A stretch of DNA of 64,000 bases from Incurvaria masculella (lineage: Eukaryota; Arthropoda; Insecta; Lepidoptera; Incurvariidae). The position numbers and the translations under genes were made by a program. Under the pieces are notes generated by a model. The model did not search any database and was not told the origin of the DNA. It was given only the letters and a program-made list of their open reading frames with translations. Shown in pieces: positions 11,301 to 23,300 of this stretch (position 1 is its first letter; every line of letters starts with the position of its first letter). The stretch spans positions 10,434,001-10,498,000 of the forward strand of contig OX335649.1 of the NCBI GenBank assembly GCA_946894095.1. Direction: 5' to 3'.

Positions 11301-14300
11301 GATCTACGACATTCACGCCAAGCTAGTGGCACGCCAGCACACGCCCGCGCCGAACCTCGAGCTGGTCACCGTGCCACCGTAAGTCACATTCTGTTAGCTC
11401 TACTATAGCGTCAACGGCAAGATGATCTGCGACATCCACTCAAAGCTGCTGACGCGCCAGCACACGCCCGTGCCGAACCTCGAGCCGGTCACCGTGCCGC
11501 CGTGAGTCACATTCTGATAGCTCTACTACAGCGTCAACGGCAAGCTGATCTACGACATCCACGCCAAGCTAGTGGCACGCCAGCACACGCCCGCGCCGAA
11601 CCTGGAGTCGGTCACCGTGCCGCCGTGAGTCACATTCCGATAGCCCTACTACAGCGTCAATTGCACATAAACTTGTCTATGTTTTTTTTACATCCAGTTC
11701 AATTTACCCGAGCAATATAAGGAAGGTCCTAGCATGGCACCTAGTTCCCATGTGGTGTGTTAGGCTAATATTTGAGGGTCAGTTTGGTATTAGTCATCCA
11801 TGACGTATCATAAAAAAAGATATAATAATAATAATATCCATACACTTTTAAAGGAAACAAGATTCAAGAAATGTATGGAAATAATGACTAAGAATTTGAT
11901 TATTTCATTACGTTATTATTTCAAAATTAATAATTATAAATGTATTATTGTGTTGGTTGACAGAGGTGGCAAAATTCCGTCGGGCACGTACTCTGCGCCG
12001 CTGTCGGCGCACACAACACCGCTGCCGCCGCTCGCCACCGGAGGCAACACTTACTCCAACGGAAGTTCCTCGCTCTTCAGTGTGAGTATTCCCTTGAGCC
12101 AAGTATTCTTCTACAATAATTCTGGGAACAGTGCATCAGTGAAACATATTTACATGTGTCGTTTAGGTTACGGTCGCAAGAAGTGCGAAAAAAGGGATCA
12201 TTATGGGATCGCTGTGTGTCTGTGGGTCAACGCAAATAATAGGTCGGGGAAAAAGTCTTTTCGCATTATAGTATGTATGAACTTGTAATAAAATCTCTTT
12301 GGCTATACTATTTGTATCTGGCTGGTTTTGGTATCATTGAAAGTTTAAATTTTAAAGAACATAATTCCAAATTCAAATTAGGAAAATGTGTGATTCTCAT
12401 TTGTTTTTCTTACTGTCAAAATGAGTGAATCTAATGAAGAAATTCGATACATTTTAAAATTTTACTACAAAAAAGGTAAAAATGCAACGCAAGCCGCGAA
12501 AAAAATTTGCGATGTTTATGGACCTAGTGCAGTGTCTGTGAGAGTAGCACAAATTTGGTTTAAGCGTTTTCAATCCGGAAATTTTGATGTCAAAGATGCA
12601 CGTCGCTCTGGTCGCCCTATTACGGATAAAATGGATGCCATTTTTGAAAAAGTGGAGCAAGATCGGTGTTGTATAAGTTATGTCAAATACCCTGAATGAC
12701 AGTTCAATAAATGAATCACACAACATGGTGTCAGAATTTTTTCTCAAATGAAAATTTGTGAAGATTTGTGTATTTTGGGCGCATGAGATGAGCTAAAATA
12801 TAAAAAAAATGTTGGCAGAAGACCAAGATACGCGTGGGGAAACGCAGGTTTCTGCGAAACAAAATTGTAGCAAGAGAGTGTTGGAGCCTCTTAAGATAAA
12901 CAGAAATTTGTCAATGAATTGGAAAAACTGGATCATTAGGTTCAAGATCTACCTTCGAGCTAATGAATTACAAGATGTGAATGCTCAAAGGAAAGTGGCA
13001 TTAATTTTGCACTACATAGGAAATGACGGGATACAAATTTTCCAGTCACTAAACCTTGATGTAGATACTGTAAAGTATGAAGACTTGGTGAACAAGTTCG
13101 AGCATCACTGCACGCCGGTAACGAATATCACTTTTGAGAGGTATAAGTTTCTTTCTAAACGCCAAGAAGACCATGAGTCCACAGATGATTTCGTGACTGA
13201 AATAAAAAACTTAAGCTTGTCGTGTGAATTGGCACAGTTGCGAGAAGAATTGGTACGGGATGTTTTCATTGTTGGTCTCAACTCACATAATGACTACATA
13301 CGCGAAAAGCTGTTGCAAGAGGTGAATTTAACATTGGAAAAAGCTTTAAAGATTTCAAGAAGTCTGGAATTATCAAAAATACAAAACTTATCTGTGAGCA
13401 AGAATAAAGAAAACTCTACGGAGAAAATTTACAAAGTTAAATCAATGGAATCACCTATCAATACAAATACGGTTATGAGTCAAAAGGATACCCAGGCTAA
13501 GTATTATACTCCAAAATCAAATGAAAAACAGTCGAGAATGACTTGTCGAAAATGTGGCAGAGGACACCCGCCTTTTAAATGCCCTGCCTTTGGAACAACG
13601 TGCTTCAAGTGCCAGAAAAAAAATCACTTTGCAGCTATGTGCGTGAGAGAGTCAATTCGGCTGCTTGATTCTGCAGAGATGGAAGATAGGAAGCTTTTTA
13701 TTGAGTCAGTATACCATCCTCCAAAAAAAACTAGAGTAGAAAAACATGTTGTTAAGTCTCTTTATCGTAACAGTACAAATAAAATGTGGACGGTAGATTT
13801 TGTAACTAACAATAAAACTGTTAAATGCCAACTCGATACTGGAGCCATGGTTAATGTTATGTCAGAAAGCACTCTAAAATACCTTAATATACCTAAGGTT
13901 GTAATCAATAACAAAATGTTAAAGCTAATTGATTTTTCAGGTAAAGGAATACCGATTCTGGGTGTCTGTAGTTTCAAAGGAGAACTTAATAAGAAACCAG
14001 TTGAAGTCGAGTTCGTGATTACAGGTATCGCTTGTCAAACGGTTCTAGGACTCCCAACATGTGAAGAACAAAACCTGGTGAAAGTAGTAAAAAGTGTAAA
14101 TAGTTCTGATTTATTAAATCAGTTCAAAGATGTCTTCAGTGGTTTGGGAGGTTTACCAGGTGCATATCATATTAGTACAAAACCAAACTCGGAACCGAAA
14201 ATCGATGCACCAAGAAAAGTTCCTCTAAAATTAATGGATAGGTATAAAATAGAACTAGAAAGAATGGAATCAAAAGATGTCGTTGAAAAAGTATCTGAGC

Positions 14301-17300
14301 CGAGTGAATGGGTTTCCTCTATCGTATTAGTTGAAAAAAAAGATGGTTCTCTCAGAGTATGTCTGGATCCACGGCAGTTAAATAAAGCTATCCAGAGATG
14401 TCATTTTCCATTACCAACCATAGATGAAATGAGACACAAATTAGACGGTGCAAAATATTTTTCAACTCTTGACGCTCAATCTGGTTTTTGGATGATTAAG
14501 CTAGATGACCAAAGTTCCCGCTTGTGCACATTTGGGACGCCATTTGGCAGATATCGGTTCAAACGTCTTCCGTTTGGCGTTTCTTGCGCGCCTGAAATAT
14601 TTCATAAAAGTATGATTGACATTTTTGGTGAAATTCCTGGGGTTTTAGTTTATATAGATGATATACTCGTGTTTGCTGATACAATTGAAAATCATAATAA
14701 AATACTACAGGAAGTTTTAGAACGGTCAAGAAAAATGAATGTAAAATTTAACGAAGCGAAGTGTAAATTTCTTTTGACTGAAATAAAATATTTGGGTCAT
14801 CTTTTCAACGCAGAGGGAATGTCGATAGATTCTTCTAAAATTAAAGCAATTTCAGACTTACCAGTTCCAAAAGATGTCACGGAACTTAAGAGATTTCTAG
14901 GAATGATTACATATTTGGGTGAATACATAGAACATATATCTGAAAAGACAAAAAACATGAGAACTCTTTTAAAGAATGATGTGGTGTGGCATTGGTCGCA
15001 TGAACATGATAATGAATTCTTAAAACTAAAAAAAATAATAACAAATGCACCAGTTTTGACGTACTTTAACCCGAATATCCCTATAACATTATCGGTTGAT
15101 AGCTCTAAGTCAGCAGTAGGTGCATCTATCTTACATAATAAAAATCCTATAGCATTTGCTTCAAAATCACTCACACAAACGCAATGTCGATATGCTCAAA
15201 TAGAAAAAGAGTTATATGCGATAGTATATGGTTGCACAAAATTTCATCAATACATATACGGACAGAAGACCATGGTAGAGACAGACCACAAACCTCTGGT
15301 GACGTTATTCAAAAAGCCTTTAGCAGAAGTTCCTACACGGTTACAAAGAATGATGATGGTCCTTCAGGCTTACGATTTAGATGTATTTTATACACCGGGT
15401 AAAAATCTTTTTGTAGCGGACACACTGTCTAGGGCTCCGGTAGATACAGCTGAGGAATGTGAACCAGTAATTACTGATGAGGTGTTAAGAATACATGCTA
15501 ACCTGTTAGTTTCAAATTTAGCTGTGTCCTCTGAGAAACTAGAACGACTGCAGCTCTTGACCAAATCGGATGATACATTACAAGCTGTAATAAAACACTA
15601 CTATGAGGGTTGGCCGATATCGAAAAATAAAGTAAGTGACATGGCGAAGCCATATTATAACATCAGTCATGATTTACATGTGGTAGATGGGTTGCTATTC
15701 AAGGGAAACTGCATAGTTGTGCCAACGATATTAAGATCAGAAATGTTAGACATAATACACGAAGGGCACTTTGGAATAGAACGATGTCAAAACCAAGCTA
15801 GAAATGTGTTATATTGGCCTAATATGTCAGTTGATATTAAAAATAGGGTAGAAAGTTGTGCAACATGTATTAAGTATAGAAATGCGAATCCTAGTGAACC
15901 TCTAATGCCCCATCCACCAGCTGAATACCCCTGGCAAAAAGTAGCTGTAGACTTTCTAGAATATAAGAAAAATATGTACCTTTTAGTTACGGATTACTTT
16001 TCAAAATATTTTGAGATATCCCCGATGTCGTCGGGTTATACGGCTCAAAAAGTTATAATATCACTTAAATCTATTTTTGCGCGACATGGCATACCGCAGA
16101 TAATGGTAGCTGATAATGGACCGCCATTTAACTCCACAGAATTTCGAAACTTCTTATCAAAATGGGACATAACACCTACATTTATTAGCCCGCGACATTC
16201 AAAATCAAACGGTCTTGTAGAACGAACCGTTGATATTATAAAGAAAATTTTTCATAAATCTGACGAAACGGGAACCGATCCGTATTTAGGATTACTGCAG
16301 TACAGAAACGGGGTTCAGGCGACTGGTTTTTCGCCGGCTCAGTTATTGATGTCCAGAAATTTAAGAACGGTCTTACCAGTTAGTGAGGAAAGTTTAAAAT
16401 CGAAATTAATTGACTATAAAAAGTATAAAAGCAACATAGAATCCAAAAATGCAAAGATGTGTTACTACCACGATCGAAGAGTAAAAGAGTTGCCAGAAAT
16501 AAAACACAATAGTAAGGTATTTTTTAGGAAAACACCAAGAGATAGATGGACCCCGGGTACAGTTGTTGAAAAATGTTCTCAACCAAGAAGTTATATAGTG
16601 AGAAATGAAGAGGGTGTACATTACCGAAGAAATAGACAGCATATATTAGTTCCAGCTCCGTCTAAGAAGAATAGTGAGGTAGAAGAGGAAGAAATAGTAG
16701 AAAGCGGTAATTCGATAGAACACGATAGTTCGATCTCTGATAACGCATCAGGACTCTCGCATCCCTCACCACTAAAAACATTTGAACCTGGAGCCGTTCC
16801 TAATCCACCTGACAATAGAAACCTGAGTCCAGGAGTGACATGTTATACTCGTTCTGGTAGAGCTGTACGACCACCCAGCCGGTTAACCTTTCCTTGAAGT
16901 ACAGTTCAAATCATTATTTTGTTAAATTCATGTTATCATTTAGTCATAAGTGTTGGTGTTAAACTATTAATGTATGTTTTCTGTTAAAGTATAGGAGTAG
17001 AAGTATGCTCATTTTAATTGTATGTAAATTAAGTCTTTTCATAAAAAGGGGCATGTTGTATAAGTTATGTCAAATACCCTGAATGACAGTTCAATAAATG
17101 AATCACACAACAATCGGCATATCAGTAGTTACGACGTAGCTGAAGAACTAGGAATTGACCACAAAACAGTTTTGACGCATTTGAAAAAAACTGGGTACAC
17201 AAAAAAGCTCGATATTTGGGTACCTCACGAGCTCACTGAAAGAAACCTAATGAACCGTGTACTCATTTGTGATTCTTTATTACGACGTAATGAAACCGAA

Positions 17301-20300
17301 CCATTTTTGAAGAAGCTGATAACTGGTGATGAAAAGTGGATCACGTACGACAAGAACGTGCGAAAAAGGTCGTGGTCAAAGGCCGGTCAAGCTTCACAGA
17401 CTGTGGCGAAACCCGGGTTAACTCGCAACAAGGTGATGCTGTGTGTGTGGTGGGATTGGAAGGGCATTATTCATTATGAGCTGTTACCACCAGGCAGGAC
17501 CATCGATTCTGAACTCTACTGCGAACAACTGATGAGATTAAAGCAAGAAGTTGAGAGAAAGCGGCCGGAATTAATCAACAGAAGGGGTGTGGTTTTTCAT
17601 CATGATAACGCTAGACCTCACACATCTTTAGCCACTCAGCAAAAACTAAGAGAGTTTGGCTGAGAGGTGTTAATGCATCCGCCGTATAGTCCTGACCTTG
17701 CACCTTCAGATTTCCACCTGTTTAGGTCTCTTCAGAATTCTTTAGGCAGTGTCAGGTTAACATCACGAGAGGACTGCCAAAACCACTTGTCGCGGTATAT
17801 TGATCAGAAGTCCCAATATTTCTATAGCAATGGGATCATGTCCCTACCTACAAGATGGCAAAAAGTTATCGAACAAAATGGTACCTACATACTTTAGTTA
17901 AATGTAAATAAACCATATTAAAAAATGTTTTGAATTTTCTTAAAAAATGCGAAGAAACTTTTTCCCCAACCAATATATCAGAAATCAACCATCCAATTTG
18001 GATTAAATTCAACCTCCAAATAAGCTGAAAAATTACCACACAAGAAAAAACTTATGTGACGATAAAAAAAATATATATCTGATGAATATTTATAAAAAAT
18101 TGTTAAAGCAAATATTACATTTGGTAAAAAAATTATAAAAATGGGTTCACTATGACAGAAAATATGACAAATCCGAGTGCAGTAACACGGATGATGAATA
18201 AGTTGGTACTGGTAACAATGATGAGACCCTTGGTTTTACTTGATCAGTTTTAGGGTTCCGTTCCTCAAAAGGAATAAAGGATCCCTAATAGGATCACTTC
18301 GTTATCCGTCTGTTAAGTCCCTTTCTCTCAGGATTAGGTGGATTACTTAACGGAAAACAAAAACATCTAAAAAATCTTTGTCATCAAGCTTAGCTTGTGC
18401 TATGAAGATTCATAATCAATTTTGTTTCTGTTTGATTTTTTTTTACTACTGGTTATGGTGCCGTCTCTACAACGAACACAAAAACAACAATCGTTGTTAT
18501 TAATATTATTTCTGCCTTCAGAATGAATATCATAAATTAATAATAAGAGAAACAGCTAATCTGGTAAACTAAGCAGGTAAAACGGCAGCGCGGGACACAA
18601 GAGGGGATGTGCAGCTACAAACAACCGGATTAGCTGTTTCTCTTATTATTTTTTTCACTACAGCGTTGGTGATTTACTTTTAGCTATAGTAAATGGTTTT
18701 GTAATTGAAATTATTGTGACTCACCGGTGAGTCAGAAAACTTTCGTACTCATGAAATGTAAGCCACGAGTCACCCTAGTGTTATCCCTTTCTAATTATTC
18801 TGCACTGACACAACATAACATTTGATGTTTGATGATGTCAGGCGAAAGCTTTTCACTTCCGTCTATGACTTGAAATTGTGTTTGCTTGTTGGTAGTTTTC
18901 TCACAAGTGTTGCCATGAAGGAATTAGTAGGCATAGATGCATGGTTTATATTATCGGCCACACCACGACGAGCGCACTGCTTGCGCCCAGGCTGTATTTT
19001 GTATGGGCAGCCTATCTGACTGAAATGTGCTGACCGTCGAACATTTCGCGCGCGCAGCCCAACAGCAACCTGTCCGGGCCGAAGCCGTTCGGCTCCAGCG
19101 GCTCGGCGTACTCGCCGTCGCTGTCCCCGCGCTCAGCGCCGCTCTCGCCGGCGGCGCCGCGCCCGCTGCCCGGGCACCAGCTGCCTGCGCACGCGCCCCC
19201 CCCACCTCCCGTGCACACCTACGCCCCCGCGCCCAGTAAGCGAGTTACATTTGCCATTTAGAGAGGTAGCACAACTTCTCCTATGAACACAATACTAATT
19301 AATGTGATATGTATGTATGTATAATCGACCATGAAGCAAGGACACATTATTGAAAGTTTCAGTTTCTATATTTCCTCTATTAGATGTATATTACACACTC
19401 GGATTCGTCATTTTTTTCCTCTCGGTTCGATTACTTCTGGCGAAGAAGAGCCGACAAGAAACTTTGCCAGGTTGGTCATTGTATTTTTTTTCATCGATAC
19501 ATAAAGGTGACTGGAAGAAATCACTCCTAGTGATAAGTCCGCCTTTGTGCAATTTTGTTGTTGTTTCGAATTGTTTTTGTAATTGTACTTGTTTTCTATT
19601 GCACAATAAAGAATTTATTCATTCATTCATTAAAGGTCTACCTATGCAGTCAATATCTGCAACGCGGATGAGGCATTAAAAATGTTTGTAGGTATAATCT
19701 TAAACATTGTACTAGTAGGAGGCATTAACTAAGGGAGGGGGGACTGTAAAATTCCAAAATAAGGCTATACAGCAGGTGGCGAAATCGGTAGACGCAATAC
19801 CCGCGAATGGTACGGTTTGCTAGTTCGGGTCCAGCCTTGCAGTATATTCGTAAAGTAGTTCTTTTTACTGGGCTGTTTAAATTAATGTGTCCTTTCTTCA
19901 CGATCGATTATTCATACATACATATCAGATTTCTTGTAATAAGCCACCATAGATAAAAAGGAAGGAGATATGGCATCTAACCCGCCTGCTATCAAACCAG
20001 CGGTCTTCAATTTTCAAAAACTCAAACAAAAACAACAACCCAACTTAAACGTTCATGCCATGTACAAACATAGTCGCAGATGTCTTAGGGGATTGTGTGG
20101 GAATTGAGTTGACAAACACATTTTAGAACACATTCGCGCGCGGTGGCGATGTTTCGGCTGTGTGGTATACGACGCCCCCAGATACCCGTATACTTATGTG
20201 GCCACTTTGACCATGCGGCGGAGACGCGATATCGACTGCATGTCATTTCTCCTTCCTTTCTCTTCAGTGTAAGCAACGTACCTGCTTAGTACGAAATAGT

Positions 20301-23300
20301 AAATTTACACATTACTAATCTTAATAATCACTCAAAAAAGAATTTAATTTCAAAAACCAAATAACGTATACAGGTTGGGTGTAAACGACTAATGGGTCGA
20401 TTTCAAAGCTTTGGATAATGTATCACAATAAAAGCTCAGCCAAAAAATACAGGAAAATATATTAAATACAATTTTGAGACATTATTGATCATTTACACCG
20501 CATATCAATAATGTCTCAGATATTTATTGCATATATGTATGTGCGTGAGTTGGGTGTATGAAGTATTTAGCCGTTAGTACAGTTAAACACTAATATACGA
20601 TACAGGACTTCTTTGAAGGTTGTGGATGAATGTAATCACGTCATACAAGATATGCCTATGCTAAAAATGGCGTTGCACACAATTTAAGTATGGCGACTGG
20701 TTATGGAGAAGATTTTTTAATATTTCCAGCTTCCCACATGGTCGGAAGAGTTTTTTTTTATGTTTTGAGATTATCGTTCAGCCCATTGTCAAGGAAGGAA
20801 ACTCTTCTACCATTGGAAACCCGGGGTTTTTAAAAATCATGATTATATCTTCCGTAGAACCTATAAAAAAACTTATGGATATGCCCCTTGAATTGTTCTC
20901 GAAATTTAATACAAAATACACCGCCGTGACCAGTCACCATCAATTAACAATTCAACAATTCGTCAATTTTTTCCATAATTTTTCGTGCATGGGGGCTAAA
21001 TATTTCAAAAATCCACTTAGTGAGTTTATTCCGTAATGTAAATCATTCCATACTTTGACAATCTTGATAGCTTCTTCTTGTTTAGCCCGTCCTTTACGAG
21101 TCGCCCGATATCGTCTGAAACGGGCTATGGGAAAATAGCCTTAGTGCAAGGGTGAAAGCTTTTCCAAATAAAGCTGCCGAAAAGATAGCCTCCATACAGA
21201 CAAGAATATTTATAGGTGTGAATGAGATTGAAAATAAATAACTGAATACTGTTATTTTTATGAGATGGCGAAGGAGCGTGCAGATGTGTATACACCTTAA
21301 TCAACGACATTATAATATGAGAATGATTTAACTTACATAGGTACTATAGTATAAAATCCATCAGTCACATTATTTTCTCACGAGATAACACAATTCTAAC
21401 TGTATTTATTTTTCTACAGAGATTCCTGTTTCCATATTTAAAGGTAATAGGCGAACGTAAATTTGGAGAGAAGTTGAAAATGCTTTTCAGCTAAAATGGG
21501 TGCATATAGTTGCAGCTATGCAGATAATCAGTTTTAAATGCAAAACTAAAATTTTTTTTTTCCTTATTCATATGGTCACACACTAAATAATATGCAGTTT
21601 TTAAATGCAAAACTAAAACATTTTGGCCATTTTCATATGTTCATACACTAAACTGTACTTCATCATCTACCTTTGACAGCTTTAAAATGTTTTCTTTCAT
21701 ACACACACTTAACATAATGCTTCTATTACTATTTGTGTAGTGCTTTATTTGCAACTTTACTAATATTTAATTTCATTTTCCTTCCTCCCTAACCATCTTT
21801 ACACTAATACTCTCAATTTATAAAAATCTTCTAATACCAGCCAAAAATGTCAAAAACGTAGTTTGGCCACCCAAAAATCCAGTAGAAGAACCTCCAATCC
21901 AAGTAGATAATACGATAGTAAAACCTAATGTCTGTGCTGAAAAAACTTACCGAACAGAACCAGCACCGCTTATGGTTGCTCCTTGGCTGGAAGATGCAAA
22001 TGCTGCTGTGGCAGAGTGTGAGAGAACCCATATTCAAAAGAAATTGATGGAGCAAACAATGTCAGAGGTATCTTCTATATCTCAGTCATGCCATGAAATA
22101 AAAGAAGTTATTTCTTCTGCGTCAGTGGAGTCCTCAAATCTAATTCAGACCGTGACAAAACAAAGTGAAGCATCGCAAATGCAAGAGGCAGAATTTATTT
22201 CCAGTTCTACTGTTGCGACCACTAGTGAGGATTTTTCTGCTACGAGCGTCAGTAAAACGATGTATCAGTCGCAGACAAGTCCACCCATTCAAACTTCATT
22301 TGTTAATCCTGCCGAAAAACCTGTTTTTAATTGTTCGATGAATGATAAGTTGGTAGGTAATGAAGGAATGAATACCAAAATTGAAATGAAGCATAAACAG
22401 TCAATTTGCTCTTCAGAAGTAGTTGACATTATTGATAATATTTCTCAAACAATCCCTGATGAACCTGTTCTCGATGTACCTATAAATAGACCATTGTCAC
22501 CCACTCCAGAAGATCAAGTTAAGGCGGATAGAATTGAAGATGATAGCAATGCGGCCATTACGGATATCGAAACCTCAGTAAATATAGTAACGAAAAATGT
22601 TGAAACAAATGTCTCACAAGAAGAAAAACTAACTGCAACAGCTGAGAGTTGTCATGCTACGGCATTAGTGCCAAGTAGTCTTCAGAGTTTAACACCGAGG
22701 GGTTACGTAACTTCTTTGGCTGAAGCAGTTACTATAGCTCCTGAGAGATGTTATTCACCATTACCTCAACCACCCCCATTCATCCCATTGCCTATGGTGT
22801 CGATGCAATCGGAGCCTCTAAAGTCAATAGAGGCAGGATTCGAAAACATGAATAATAATAGAGACAATACAATCAAAGAAATCCACAGTAGACCATCACC
22901 AATGTTCATACAGACTAAGAGGGGAATTACTCCAATACCGCCAATAAAAGCTTACAATCCTCCTGAAAAAAAGCAAGAATTCGTACCTATGCCTCCAGAA
23001 ACCACTCCATATATACCACCTGATTTCAAAATTAAAATTGAGCCTCGAGAACCCAGAGAAGGTGCCAATTCACCTTTAGTTACTGCTTTAACAACTGCTT
23101 CTGATAGACCATTCACACCTTTAGGAATCCAAAATATTGAAAGAGGATCAATGCGAGATGCTTTAACTATTGCTCCTGAAAGAGCTTATTCTCCTTTGCC
23201 ACAAAATCAAGCTAAATCTCAACAACTTGATTCAGAAATTCATATTAAAGAACAAACATCTGACTTCATTAGTCAAAAAGTCTTGTCAGAAACTATGGCA

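Larger units (their letters stand above)
12667..17112 (+). mobile_element. Mag-like Ty3/gypsy retrotransposon, complete
   Basis: Bounded by two identical 59-bp LTRs (TGTTG...CAACA) and flanked by a 5-bp target duplication ATCGG at 12662-12666 and 17113-17117. A primer-binding-site candidate TGGTGTCAGAATTT follows the 5' LTR at 12726, and a purine-rich tract AAAAAGGGGC precedes the 3' LTR. It carries one long gag-pol frame. Very short LTRs are a known feature of the mag group first described in Bombyx mori; the group assignment is from that and from the protein. Identical LTRs and an uninterrupted frame indicate a recent insertion. Confidence 0.93.
12242..17971 (+). mobile_element. Mariner transposon, split by a retrotransposon
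   Basis: Imperfect terminal inverted repeats of about 28 bp: GGTCGGGGAAAAAG at 12242, and its counterpart at 17944-17971 ending CTTTTTCCCCAACC. A TA dinucleotide precedes the left end; the right flank is AATATA, so the duplicated TA is not clean. Without the 4.4-kb insertion and its 5-bp target duplication the element would be about 1.28 kb, the normal size for mariner. It lies in the Zasp52 intron 12082-19057, in the same direction as the gene. Confidence 0.92.
19236..21419 (+). other. Zasp52 intron with LINE tail, tRNA-like sequence and dispersed repeat
   Basis: Contains the CR1-like LINE tail (19383-19632), the tRNA-like sequence (19770-19842) and a dispersed repeat (20088-20285). The rest is AT-rich and not recognised. 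Confidence 0.5.

Noticed and set aside
5354..11655. Regularly spaced repeats that could suggest a CRISPR array
   Set aside because: Units are contiguous 136- and 123-bp tandem copies of exon sequence without variable spacers, in a eukaryotic gene.
11800..12288. 162-codon frame
   Set aside because: Intron sequence on both sides of the real exon 11964-12081, which happens to be open.
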